A stretch of 64,000 bases of DNA, from positions 169,194,871 to 169,258,870 of the forward strand of contig JBOZIK010000001.1 of assembly GCA_051453625.1 (NCBI GenBank). Reading direction: 5' to 3'. The translations under genes and the position numbers were made by a program. The notes under the pieces were generated by a model. It was given only the letters and a program-made list of their open reading frames with translations, made no database searches and had not been told where the DNA came from. Of this stretch, positions 46,900 through 58,702 are shown piece by piece. This stretch comes from Welwitschia mirabilis. Taxonomy: Eukaryota > Gnetophyta > Gnetopsida > Welwitschiales. Positions within the stretch are counted from its first letter, which is position 1. Each line of letters starts with the position of its first letter.

Positions 46900-49100
46900 A
46901 AAGTGAATGCCTATATTTTCTCAAGTAGCTTTTGCAAATACACAAACAACCAAAAGAAGTTATTTTTCTACAATTAGTTTTGGCTTATAAACAAGCAAGA
47001 GCAAAGCACGAATCCCATAACGCAGGCATTTTATAACTGCAAATCCTAACAACATGCATGATAATTTTTTGCATGCCTGGACTTTCTAAGATAACACCTT
47101 AAAAAGCTTGAATCTCTGTGACATCCCAAAGTATGTCCGTAACATAGCCCCATGTCATTTGATGTCTGGGAATGATTGGTAAATGAGGATCTGAGGCCTA
47201 AACTATTTTCTGTTCTCTAGAAAAAAAAATTTAGATCCTAAAACTGTGTGCTCGCCAGAAAAACCATCTTTGTAATATTTCAAATGACACGAAATCCTCT
47301 CACTTATGATCACCAACCTGCTATGCTCCTTTCATGGACAGAGTAATTCAATGTAGAACTTTCTCTAGCCCTGTGACACTACCGAGACCCTATAATCCCA
47401 TTTTAGCATGGCATTGCAAATGTTTAGATTAACCTATCTACAATCCTTCATTGTAATTGCCCCTTAACCTTTGACTGGCTAAAGTCTTTATTAATTTCTT
47501 AGCTGAATATGCTGTTCTATAGCCGGTCAGATGTGTAATTTTTCTTTGCTTTTCTCCTTTTCCACTAATCCATGATGCTTCTTTAATAGTAAATATGCAA
47601 ACTTACAATGGATTAGTTTTGGAAATCTTCCCCCAGGTAGACAAACTTTAGCTCCAGCTCAGTAACCCCTTCCATCATCCACATTACTAGAAAGTATCCT
47701 TGTACCATGGATAGGTTACATTAAACAATGAAATGCTTAAGGCTGCCTGGATGAAGGAAAAAGCTGTGACCATAGCAGAAGGGATCATGGTAATAGTAGC
47801 TGGGGCTGTGGAGGGACTTTCTACAAGTCACCTTTAGATCTTCATCTACTTCATAGAAAGGGGTGGGATGCTATTAAATCTTGTTCATTGTTAAGCAGGG
47901 GCATACGATGAAATAAATCAGTACCCTGTCAATCATCTGTTTCTTTACCCTGCTTACACCCTTCAAGGTGGACCCAAAAAAGCTAAGTCAAATGCTCAGA
48001 AACTACTTTTGAAGTGTTGCCGATGGAAGTTCCTTCTTTGTTGGTCTCCTAGACTGTGTATAAAGAAGCTCGGTTAAACGATATTGCCTATACCCTCTTT
48101 GAAGGTATGGGTTTCACGATCAAGTGAATTATATGCATCCTTGAAGCTAATTAAGCAATAAAGACTATTTTCTAATACAGTTCTAAGCTAGAATCAAACT
48201 CATGCTATTAGTAGACCCATTAGATGAATTGGATTTTATTCCACCTTAAAAACCAATATTTAAGAAGCTTTTCTCCTTAAGCAAATCTGAGACAACAGGC
48301 TGAACTTAAAGAATGATACCAGTGTCACTTTTATCATTAGCACACTAGTTGCAAAATCATTCATTACTATAGTCCTTGTCTACTTGGAAACAAGAATATT
48401 GAAAAACCATTTCCCTTATGTACAAAAGCATACATTGGAGAAGACATTCCTGATCATGCTGTTAAAACTGCCTATTGGGTAATGCTAAAAAGATATCCAA
48501 ATATATTTCAGCCCGCCTCCAAATGCAACATTGTTTGGAAGCATTTTAATACCAATGGTTAGACACATTCCACTGTTTCAAAAGGGATCATTACTTTCAA
48601 CAATTTTTTTCCTACCATATTAAGACAATGATGGTCCTTTTAAAAATTGGTTCTGCTCGGATCCCAATTGAAATCTGGGTTTCAAAAAGGTTTAAACAGT
48701 TGTGCTTCTTCTGATGAACACTGGAATTGATGTTATTCCTACTACTACATTTTTGAAAAAAAGCAAATCTTGCATGGAAACAAGTATTTTATAGCATATT
48801 TTGAAACCGTTAAACTGGCATCTAGTTAACACAGCTAATTTTATTCAATAAATAAAATGATTCTAATTGCAAAATACCTTTAGTTTTATTGCTAACTGAT
48901 TGTACTCTCTGTAACAACCAAATTTAAGCCATCATTTTGCAAGAGTTTTTTATTCCCATTTTACTACTATATTATGCTTTCAAAAATAAAACTCTAATAA
49001 CATCTCATGTTTTGTCTTCAAAATAGTCTACAGGTGAAACAGTCGATTAACTTGTTTGCTATCTTCAGTTACAGTCCAAAGTAATTACAACATCATAGAA
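46900..49100. other. No gene identified
   Basis: Intergenic-looking sequence downstream of the thioredoxin-like gene. A minus-strand AATAAA (plus-strand TTTATT) near 48840 could serve that gene as a polyadenylation signal. A short plus-strand open stretch near 47735-47830 has no recognisable similarity. Confidence 0.4.
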
Positions 49101-49153
49101 GATAGTGGTCATCTTTTACGGGATTACGAAAGATCAAGTTTGAATGCACGTAA

Positions 49154-49727
49154 CTACATGTCATTACTTGGGTGCCACTTAATGCCACAACCAATGCTGC
49201 AAAAAGAAATAGTAACAGTGAGGGCTTTTATAACTTCTTAATAGAGCAACACCAGATGCACAGATTATGGTGGAAAACATAATACCTTGGTTTCTGAATA
49301 AAATTTAAGGGCTGACCACTCAAAACACAGTCTAATGCCTGTCTTAGGTCACTAAAAATAAAAGAAGGTACATGATATCAATATTATGATTATCAGTTGA
49401 CGTTACAAAAGGAGGGAAAAAACAGATGATTTGATATTATTGGATTTTTAACATGAGCTGAGCCATACCTCCCTGTAATAGGTGTTCTTCCATTGGGCCG
49501 TGAGTCATCAAATTGTCCATGATAAGCAAGTTGGAACGTTTGGTTTTCATTCTGCTGCACCAACAATATTAGAGATTCTCCGAAAGTTGTTAAGACCATT
49601 CTAATAGTCACTCAGCAATCATAAGTAGCAAAACATTAAATTAGAGAATCAAAACACTGTCTCTAACCTTGAAAACATAAAACTCAGGAGTACAAACAGC
49701 TCCAAAGCTCTTTGCAACACTTTGTGC
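49154..49727 (-). CDS. Thioredoxin-fold AhpC/TSA-type protein, last four exons
   Basis: Exons on the minus strand: 49668-49727, 49469-49554, 49286-49351, 49154-49196, each bounded by AG/GT; together 255 nt, 84 codons plus TAG (49154-49156). The reading is continuous: SVAKSFGAVCTPEFYVFK, FQLAYHGQFDDSRPNGRTPI, TGSDLRQALDCVLSGQPLNF, IQKPSIGCGIKWHPSND. VCTPEF, YHGQFDDSRP, A-[IL]-x-x-[VL]-L-x-G and GC.IKW are hallmarks of the short thioredoxin-like AhpC/TSA family (about 180-190 residues in bacteria, also in plants), thought to act in thiol redox chemistry. The N-terminal half with the CPYV-type active site lies upstream and was not found in the window. Introns are 113, 117 and 89 bp. No stop or shift was seen, so this gene may be intact. 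Subcellular site cannot be judged. Confidence 0.88.
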
Positions 49728-49975
49728 CTGTTGAAGCCATATTGTTACTTTTAGTAAGGAATAAACACCAACAGTTAACTAATATATTATATTTATAGCT
49801 ACCATATGATAAATGAAGACATCCAACACGTGAAATCAAATTCTAAAAGAATATCAACAAAAGGCTAAACAAAACCAATAAAGTTATAGTTGTTTCCTTG
49901 CTTTATAGGCCAAAAGATAGCTCAAACATCCTTTTAACAACGAAAGCACTCTCACATTTAGTGCACCTTTAGGGA

Positions 49976-49980
49976 CATTA
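49976..49980. repeat. Target-site duplication of element D, left copy (CATTA)
   Basis: CATTA precedes TGTTGATATG and recurs after the right LTR end at 55984-55988. Confidence 0.75.
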
Positions 49981-50283
49981 TGTTGATATGTGAAGCCAAA
50001 TATATTATTTATATTGTAAATGTTATGTTTTAACATTGACCCCTATTTAAGATTGTAAAAGGGGATTGGCTTGTAACCCTAACCCTAGGGCTATATAAAC
50101 CTGTTAAAGGGTTGTTTGTTGTATCAGAACATATTTTGCTCCTATTCAATTAATAGAGCTTTGCATTGCTTCTCGTGGACGTAGGGTAACAAGATCCCGA
50201 ACCACGTAAATTCTGTGTTGTTTCTTTTGTATGCCTGCTGTTCCATACTTGTTCAAGTACTTTCATGTTGTTAGATTTGTAAT
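49981..50283 (+). repeat. Element D 5' LTR
   Basis: TG start. A TATA box GGCTATATAAACC at about 50089 is followed by a typical U5 (AATAGAGCTTTGCATTGCTTC). The end is TAATA where the other copy has TAACA. A degraded primer site may follow (AGATCCAGCCTAGTGC, compare ATCAGAGCC). Confidence 0.7.
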
Positions 50284-50325
50284 AAGATCCAGCCTAGTGC
50301 AATGACTTTTGGCCTTGTACATTGA

Positions 50326-50781
50326 TCAGCCTTCTTTGTATTCATTGTCCTTTTTTGGGCCATTTGATCTTTTGCTCTTTCTAGTTTGTGCTGCATTTTT
50401 CGGACGCTTCTTCATGGAAATAACTTGGTCTATTCTTTGAGATTTTTCTAAAAGGTCCATTACTAGACTAAAATATTTGGTTGAATCTCTCTTTTGTAAG
50501 CACTTGAAGAGAAAATCTTGAACATTAACTAGATAGCCAGACCTCAGAAGTCTCAGGAAGTAAAAATGTAGACCTTTCAACTTCAAGTGATTCGTAAATT
50601 ATGTCAGATATCTGTCAATAATTTTTGGTCCACATGGGCAGCCTTCAACAAATGCTTGCTTTTGAGATGGATAGGTGATCCCTGTAGAAAGACGCCACCA
50701 CAGTTTACCCCTTACAGGGGGGAATAGAATTTCTCTGTCATTTAGCACTCTAAGGGCTTCAATGGTAGAATCTTTCCTCAT
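50326..50781 (-). pseudogene. Unrecognised 151-codon reading frame with one internal stop, inside element D
   Basis: Minus-strand ATG at 50781 opens MRKDSTIEALRVLNDREILF, PPVRGKLWWRLSTGITYPSQ and CPCGPKIIDRYLT, then a single stop. The same frame goes on LKLKGLHFYFLRLLRSGYLV, FKCLQKRDSTKYFSLVMDLL and a basic tail RPKNAAQTRKSKRSNGPKKD. Composition is protein-like. I do not recognise it as a retroelement protein; it could be a captured host fragment. Confidence 0.35.
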
Positions 50782-50799
50782 ATTGATTTGGGTCCTCTA

Positions 50800-53700
50800 G
50801 AACGTGGTCTTGCCTCTCCTCCATCTTCAGAATGCCATTATTATTACTGTTGTTGACTTTTTTGAAATTTCAGTAAATCATTCTGCTTTGTTATAGCTTT
50901 GATATGACTACAGTCTTGTAATGAAACTCTTTGATTGATCAGCCTCTGAAGAAACTTATAGCTATGCTAAATTGGCAACTCATATGCATCAAACAATCTA
51001 TGTGGGCACTGTCACATGGTTTTAAAGTTATTTTACTATTACCTTTTTAGAATCCTTTTATTTAGCCCTTAGTAAGAGTGTGATCAATATGCTTGTTCTA
51101 ATTAATGATTAAGTCATGAACACACATTTTTGTTAGTGGCTTTTTGTGTGTGTCAATCAACACTAGCACTATATGTTTTTCAGGCATTCCTATCTTTTCC
51201 AAGGATTATTACTACTCAGCACCCTTTGACATTTAGGGTATTCCATTCTACCACATGCTTACATTAATCCTACATATCATTGTATTTCATATCACAAATA
51301 TCTAATAATTACATATTCCAGAGCCAATAACAAAGAGCAGTCTTAACTTTAACAGTAGTAACAATCCTTTATTGAAAATTTAGAAGCGCATTACATGTAG
51401 GACAACATCACATATGAGACACACTTCCTACAATCCAACACATTAAAATAAAGAATTCAGCACATTAGAATGACCCACTAAAGTATATGTTCCCTGCTAA
51501 ACCATGAAGTTTTCATCTTGCATTTCATTTATTCTCAAGATTGTGGCTGTCAGCTGCTTCTCTTTGCTTTAGTATTATGCATAGCCTACAACATGAATTA
51601 ACTATGGCATTGTTTATTTTTAATCATATGCCTTGATCTTCCAAGATGGCCATGTAGTACTAATGGTGTCTTCCCATTTTCAAGTGGGGCAGGGCCCCCT
51701 TCCATCCCACCTTATTTGCTTTCTCACTTACAAAGCTTTTGTGTATATGTATCCCCGCATCCTTTGAGATTCACTAGAGAGGTTCTTGTTGATTGTGATT
51801 CTATCTCCTGCCAGCACCATTTTCTTGAATAAATATGTCCCATTCTATGACTTAAAGAGGGTAAACATAGAATCTCAGGTGCCTCATTTCCTACTAAATA
51901 GGTACCTCCAAGTTTCATGTCATTCTCAAATCTGTTCTTATATCTAAAAGTTCTAACAGACCTGGGATTCAATTTGCTCACATGCTCAATTTTGCAAGGT
52001 CCTTAAAAGAGTTTTACTCTTGATTACCCTTCCTACTTGATCCAAAACTCTAGAGACTGTTTTCTGCTTACAGTTGCTTCTTATTTCTTTCGAGCAAATG
52101 TCCCATGTGCTTTAATCATCATTCACATATTGTTTCCTAATTACTAGATTTTTTAAAGTTTCAATAGATCATGCTATTTCTATCCTACATGTCTTTAAAA
52201 TGGCCTTACTAGTTTTGGTATGCTAGCTTAAGTTATAAGCAAGCTTGATTTAAGTGCAAGTATCATGTCCAAGTCTGTGTTTGCTTCTTGCATAATTTCA
52301 TCTTATATTCTTCTATGCTTTGTTTTTGGCTTGTATGAAACATAATTTAGATTGGATTTTAAAATATAGAGGCAACAATCTTTTTTTGATAAACCACTGA
52401 GAAAATTTGCTATTGCAATCCAATATGATTGGTTTTGTGATTCTGTTCTGTCAAAGAATCAAGGTAGGTAATGTTCTACCATTTTCTTTGTGCTGCTAAA
52501 GTCTTTCAAAGATAACAAATGAGCTGTTTTTGTGAATCAATATACCACCCAAACACCGTTCTGGCCCTTTTATATATGCATCAATAGGGACTAAATTGTA
52601 TAGTGATTTTATTCTCCTGCTATTGGGATATTGGTGACAATGGCAAGACTTCCCTTAGTTACTACTACTTGGTCATGACTTTTTGACACATCAAATACAT
52701 GCCAGCTGATCTCTTATGTCCTGATTCATTTCCAGCCATAAATATATTGTTTACATGCATGTAATTCCCTCTTGTTAACACAAACATGTGGCATAAGTTG
52801 GGCTATGTTCCTTCTTCAACAAGTTCTCTTTAGACCTATCTTTGAACACACATACCTTGTCTTTGTAGAGTAAGTAACCTTCAACATGCATCTTCACAAA
52901 GGGAGATGAGAGCCTAACATAGGATACGAGAAGACATTTATTGTCTTCATTTAATTTAATCCATCTCATTCCTCATTTAAAGTTCAGTTATTCATCTGCA
53001 TTTCATTTAAGGTATGTGCCACTTTGTTTCTATTGCTTCACATGTATTAGAATCCTGTGTTCTATTCTCAGAAAATTTCCATCCATTTTCCAATTTAACC
53101 GCCTCATATAAATAGGGGTTAAGTGCACAGAAGTTCTAACCCTCTGCTATATGTGCTGAGCACAAGTTGGTTCCCTAAGGGAATGTCTTGAAAAAGGTAA
53201 TGTGATGTCACATCCATATTTTTACTTCTTTTAAAAGATGTAAAGATTAAGTTTAATGAATTATTTAGAAAGATTTAATTATTTTGAAATCTTCAACTGA
53301 TATAAATATTATGTTTTTGAGATGTTGTTATATTGAATTGTGCTTTGATTTCCTTTTGTCTTGATTAAAATATTACTTATAAATCTTCAAGAATGTTCTT
53401 GTAGTGGTGATGATTTCATTTACTTATTATTATTGTTACACCTTCCTAAAAATTATGCATGATTAAATGTTAATTGTAGAGGATTATTTATTTTTTCTCA
53501 TTATTATGATTAAATGTGATAGATTAGAAAGCATTCTTTTTTAATTATTAAAGCACCCGGTGGCCAGACAAGCCTTTATGAGACGTTATGAACTCCCCTT
53601 TTACCATTAGCTCATGATATGTTCTTTCGTATTCTTAAGTCCTTTTACTTTATTCACATTTTTTAATTATAAATAGAGTTCTCCTTTCCTTAAGTCTAGC

Positions 53701-54090
53701 TTATTTTTTGAAGAGATTTTACCTGAATCTTGGAGCTTAGGAAGTCTAGGATCTTCGAAAACTTGGAAGATAATCAAAGTCCTCGAACTCCATGATTTGA
53801 TATGGGTATTGTTATATTCTTTCTTGATTTTTTGTTGGTCCCTTTTGTATGCATTCCATTATTGTATTGTTGTGTCTATTTTCTTGTAAATTAGATATAA
53901 GAATGTGTGATGCTTGATGACTAAGTATAATCAATTCTTAATCTAAGTCTTAACTCTTATAATTTTTTGTACTCGATGTATTAATAATATAAACTCAAGT
54001 AATTCTTGTCATGAGTTGATACTTTGTGGTTATACCTTTATCATACTTTTCTTAACATCATGATTTCATGTGAACTTTTGATTATGTAAT
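50800..54090. other. Element D interior, no gene recognised
   Basis: AT-rich, with open frames of under 90 codons (for example minus 51724-51981) lacking any motif. No tandem repeat or inverted repeat stood out. Confidence 0.4.
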
Positions 54091-54345
54091 TTCACAAATC
54101 ACTGAATGAGGCAGTGAACTTCACAAATAACTAAATGATACAGTAAAGTGAGAATTCCAAAAATCACTGAATGATGCAGTGGGGATAATAGATTGACCAC
54201 AAACTGCTAAATGAGGTAGTGGGCTTCACGGATCATCAAATGAGGCAATGAAGTAAGTAAAATATGAAAATATTATATGATAACCACAGATCACTGAATG
54301 AGGCAATGGACTTCAACGATCATCGAATGAGGTAGTGAAGTGACT
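54091..54345. repeat. Minisatellite with unit about 30-36 bp
   Basis: Seven or so imperfect units of the type TTCACAAATCACTGAATGAG plus GCAGTGAAC, with variants CATCAAATGAGGCAATGAAG and GATCATCGAATGAGGTAGTG. They alternate in a higher-order pattern with AAGTGA.TAAAATATGA spacers. Lies inside element D. Confidence 0.75.
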
Positions 54346-55733
54346 AAAATATGAGAAAGTTTATTCTCATTTCATATCCATAAGGTAATTGTTCTTGTGA
54401 TATAACTTGCTTCTTGAACTTCTCACTTTTGTCCTTATTATCTTAACATTTGAAAAATCTATATCTTGCCTTGCCTTATCTTGCTTGGACCATACTAAGA
54501 GCTGTGATATTTTCACAGTACTCATTCCATATTCTTTATGTAATAGGTGAAAAATTTGAAGTATAATTACTGAAGTATGCATAAAGATGTGAAGGATTAT
54601 TTTTCTAGTCCTATTGGAAAATTTTGCTGAATGATCTTGTATTTCTTCATTAATCCTAAAATATTTAATCTTATATAATTGAGATTTGAGGACATGATAT
54701 ACCTTACTTAAATAATGTTTCATTGGATGTGCATTAATAGTTAAACTCTATTTTAATTATGTGTAACCCTTATAATTTATGAAATTTATCAATTTGATAC
54801 ATATAACATTATACTGTGATTATCTTCCATCAAAAATATTGTTGAAGTATGAAAATTTAATCATATGTTCTTTATGATTTTCTTGACAAATTTTATTGAG
54901 AAGATTAAAATCTTTAGTTATTTAATTACCTTGAAAAATGTGTTGAATATCGATTATGAATGATATTTCTTGAATTAATTTGCAATAATTCAAGACATTG
55001 GTAATTTATTTCTTGCAACACTTATAATTATTTCTTAAAGATTAGTAGTTTATGTAAGTATATGATTAATAGTATGCTTGAATTTAATATTAATATCATT
55101 TAAAATAAATTCTTAAAATAAAATCCTTGTGTTTTCCCTCCTCCAAAAAAAAAAAATGTAAAATCTAACATAAATAGGCTTGAAGTAGGACACTAATAAT
55201 TATTTAATTACTATAAAATTTATAATTGAGAAGGGCATTAAGAAAGTGTAAAATTTTAAATAAAATTTATGTGGTCCAGCACATGCAGTGTGAATTGAAC
55301 CACGACCTATCAATTAACATCAACCATTCATTACTGTTACATCATTTAGCATTTACTGGTTATGAATCATTTTTCTTAAAGATTAATTTTGTATGCTTTA
55401 TCTTTAACATGAGAGTTTATTAATCAATCAAATGAGTTGTGAACATGAAAGAGAAACACCCATGAGGTAAACAAAATAGCTCTTACAGGTGAAGAACCAA
55501 GGATTGGCACACAGCTTGAGCTAAGAATCTAGTTGCTGGCTAGGTAAAATGCATTTGCATGTTTGGAGGCCAACAATGTGATTTTTTAAGTATTGATATT
55601 TAAGGGTGTTTGGAGACTAACAAGGTGATGGTGCATTAATGGCTAAGGATTAATGATATTAAATGTTTTCTGAGAGTGAAGTGTAACCACAAGTTTATTC
55701 TTCCACTTTACACCACTTCCTCTTCATGTTGAT

Positions 55734-55833
55734 NNNNNNNNNNNNNNNNNNNNNNNNNNNNNNNNNNNNNNNNNNNNNNNNNNNNNNNNNNNNNNNNNNN
55801 NNNNNNNNNNNNNNNNNNNNNNNNNNNNNNNNN
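55734..55833. other. Assembly gap (100 N) hiding the start of the D 3' LTR
   Basis: The sequence right of the gap begins in mid-LTR (equivalent to 50134). Confidence 0.99.
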
Positions 55834-55983
55834 TTTGCTCCTATTCAATCAATAGAGCTCTGCATTGCTTCTCGTGGACATAGGGTAACAAGAGCCTGAA
55901 CCACGTAAATGCTGTGTTGTTTCTTTTGTATGCCTGCTGTTCCATTTTTGTTCAAGTACTTTCATGTTGTTAGATTTGTAACA
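55834..55983 (+). repeat. Element D 3' LTR, visible part
   Basis: Matches 50134-50283 with about ten substitutions; ends TTTGTAACA before CATTA. Confidence 0.72.
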
Positions 55984-55988
55984 CATTA
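55984..55988. repeat. Target-site duplication of element D, right copy (CATTA)
   Basis: Exact match to 49976-49980. Confidence 0.75.
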
Positions 55989-56384
55989 TGCAAAACATGT
56001 TGCTGTACAAGGCAAGTTCATTTACAATCTCACCCGTGGAGATATTTCGTTGGCAGACTGAGTGAAGTGGAATGATACTTTGTATGTAGCTTGTTAGGTT
56101 TTTTCCATTAAATTAAGACCCCAGGCCTTGGGTCTTTTTATGGCATCCCATATCACGATATAGCACCATTTATTTGTTTTATAAAGAACTACTGCTAAGA
56201 TTCTAACAGAAGCTTTGAAGGCATGTTTTAGTTTGGTTTTTTCCACTGAAGGTATATTAAGATCTCGGTACTTTTTCCCAAGGACATATGCTAGAAACTA
56301 AAACATGATCACATCATCACTGTGTGTGCTCTTCTATGTTTGTTTGCTGTTCTTGTTAATCATTACTTGAATGGTTTCAACTAG

Positions 56385-56522
56385 GTAGCAACAGGTAATT
56401 GGCTCAATATTGAAGCACAAGGTGATGTTTATGTGGGTATAGTCCAGTGTCGCTGTGAAGGCACTACAAGGCCTCCCAACTTAGGTCCTGTAAGATCAAC
56501 TTGGGTCTCACAAAGAAACTAG
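56385..56522 (+). CDS. Possible terminal exon of an unrecognised plus-strand gene
   Basis: After an acceptor-like TTTCAACTAG, 46 in-frame codons end in TAG at 56520-56522: GNWLNIEAQGDVYVGIVQCR, then CEGTTRPPNLGPVRSTWVSQ. The residue mix looks coding. A further plus-strand stretch just after element D (about 55984-56061, HYAKHVAVQGKFIYNLTRGD) may belong with it. I do not recognise the family and no donor site or upstream exon could be fixed, so it may be chance. Confidence 0.25.
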   Translation, partial: VATGNWLNIEAQGDVYVGIVQCRCEGTTRPPNLGPVRSTWVSQRN

Positions 56523-56889
56523 CTTATAGCTAACATTTCCATGTCCACCTCTACATTCTTCCTCATAGAAAAGTCATCCCTCTCACAAGAAAAGCCTCGC
56601 AACCAAGGAATTGTGTCCCTGAATCTGGTTCATGCTAAGCGTTAACTTGTAGTAGAAAAAGTACGCACAAGAAATTTATGCGTGCATTAACCTGAATTAA
56701 TCATAAAGCACAGCAGTTGGCAGGCTTATATAACTAATGTATTACTAAATAGGGATAGAAAGAATCAATGGGAGTAATCTCAAGAATATCCAGAGCAATC
56801 TAACTATATACTGAAATAGGAAGATGTTGCATCAAGCATTATTTAGGCAGTGCAACTATTTTAGTGTTTAAATCTGGACAGATATAGAA

Positions 56890-58700
56890 GAATATCTTTG
56901 ACTACATCAACTACTCCATCAAGAAGGGGTATGAAGCGAAATTCTCTTCATTTCTCCCTTTGAGGACAAGCCTTTATATGCAGACTTTTGGCAAACTTAT
57001 CTTTATGAACAACCTTGGTAAATATGTTAGCAATTTGAGCATCAGTGTTGACTTGACAAAGTTCTACTTGTTCATGAAGATAAGGATAATGTATGTCAAA
57101 GTGCTTTGATCTGCCAAGAGGAACTGGAGTTTTTTGGCATGGCTATTCCCTCTGTACTTATCACAGTACATCAGGGTCAGAGTTGGAATGATACTATTAA
57201 CATTCTAGACAAATTTTGGAAGGAAACACATTGTGAAACCGCATTAGAAGTTTCAATGTATTGAGCTTCCGCTTTTGGCAAGGAAACTGAATTTGGTTCT
57301 TCATGTTTAAAGAAATCACATAGGAAGCAAAGTAGAAACAAGGTCTAGATACTAATTTCGAATCATCAAGATCATCACCCTATTCAACATTAGTATAGCC
57401 TTTAAGAACACATTTTCCAGTGTAATAGTAAACTAAACCAAAGCGCTGTGTGTCTTTTACATAATGCAATGTTCTCTTAGCAGTTTTCAAATGAGATTCA
57501 TGTCACTTTTGCATATCTTGGAGTGATAATTCATGGTGAATTCTAAATCAGAACAAGTACTCATTAGAAACATGAGAACCAACAAGGGATCAACCTAGAT
57601 TTCTGTTAGTGAATCACCAACGCTTGTTATTTGGTTCCAAAGAAATGAGGTGTGTGAGAGGAATTATAATTAGTTGCACCAATTTTTTTCCAAAATATAG
57701 GATATAAATTGAGAAATGGGTCCAAAGTCCCAACTCAATATCCCAGACTTATTTTTCATGTCATTCTTGAATTTATCTAACATAGATTGTGAGGTATTGA
57801 AGAAAATGATGTAATAAACATATCAATCAATGAGGATGAAATTACAGTCAGGTTCCTTGAGACAAATTGCAGTTTAAATTCCAAAGTCCTCACAAGCATT
57901 TGCATTGAGAATCTGAGATATTATCAATACATTTGTACCAAGCACAGGTTGCTTGTTCGAGACTATAGAATGCCTTATGAAGCCTGAAGATGTTATTTCG
58001 AGGTGCCTTGTTGTCAAGCCTTTTGATCATTCAGTGTAGACCTCTTCCTCCAAATTTCTATCATGAGAAGTGGATGTTGCGTTCATCTGGTGAATAACAA
58101 AATTCATGTTGAGTGTCATGTCCAACATCAGTTTGAACATTCTGAGGCAAAAGATAGGAGCAAAGCTATTAGAGAAGACTCGTCCTTGCTGCTACAGGTA
58201 GGCATTAGCAACAAGATGAGCCTTGTATTGTTGTGAGTACTTTGATTCAACTCCGCAATTATGTTGACCCACTAAGGATCATGGGCTACCTCAGAGAAAT
58301 TTGAAGGATCATTCTTAGGCGGCCTTGCCCCCATTGTTGAGAGCAAGGCATGTAGTTCAACATCATTTCTAGCAGTAACAAAAATAGAATAGAATGAACA
58401 ATGGAGAAAATTGAACTCATAAAAATTTTGATATGGATCAACATATTTACACATATTGTCACTCATGTGCCTAGTAATCTAGTGATCAAGATNNNNNNNN
58501 NNTCAAGATTTTGACAATTTGGATGATGAGTCATCACATGCTTGGTGAAAGGGAATTTCTTGAGTAGCCTGATGAATTTGAAGACAATGCCTTGCAACTT
58601 ACCATTATAGTTTGATCTTGTTGATGAACAGGAGCTGGAAGAAGGTTGAACTTTAACTATTAAAGTCATTTGATGCCTTTGGCTGGATAACATGAAGACT
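56890..58700 (-). pseudogene. Minus-strand copia relic E (RT and RNase H)
   Basis: Minus strand, high to low: linker and RT start near 58250-58300 (SNFSEVAHDP), an RT block near 57930-58010 with FRLHKAFYSLEQATCAWYKC (family: Y.L.KALYGLKQAPRAWY), then sequence up to TAKRTLHYVKDTQRFGLVYY near 57440-57500. RNase H end at about 56940-57120: SKHFDIHYPYLHEQVELCQV, NTDAQIANIFTKVV. A purine run AAAGGGAGAAATGAAG (rc of 56951-56966) follows and may be the polypurine tract. Many stops; the YVDD box is not preserved. The 10-N gap at 58493 lies upstream of RT. Confidence 0.72.
58493..58502. other. Short gap (10 N) with repeated flank
   Basis: TCAAGAT stands on both sides of the Ns, so the gap probably marks an unmerged overlap. 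Confidence 0.95.
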
Positions 58701-58702
58701 AG

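Larger units (their letters stand above)
49981..55983 (+). mobile_element. LTR element D, apparently non-autonomous, 5' of the thioredoxin-like exons
   Basis: The LTR at 49981-50283 (TGTTGATATG...) is repeated at the right end, where 55834-55983 matches 50134-50283 (TTTGCTCCTATTCAAT, CATTGCTTCTCGTGGAC, TTTCTTTTGTATGCCTGCTG, TTCATGTTGTTAGATTTGTAA) and ends TGTAACA. A perfect CATTA duplication flanks the pair. The internal ~5.4 kb shows no gag, protease, RT or integrase motif in either strand, which suggests a large retrotransposon derivative. It lies 249 bp upstream of the first visible thioredoxin-like exon, so probably within an intron, in antisense orientation to the gene. Confidence 0.68.

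Noticed and set aside
47735-47830. Plus-strand stretch with an Ala/Val-rich hydrophobic run as a possible exon
   Set aside because: Only about 35 codons, no splice sites, and no recognisable family.
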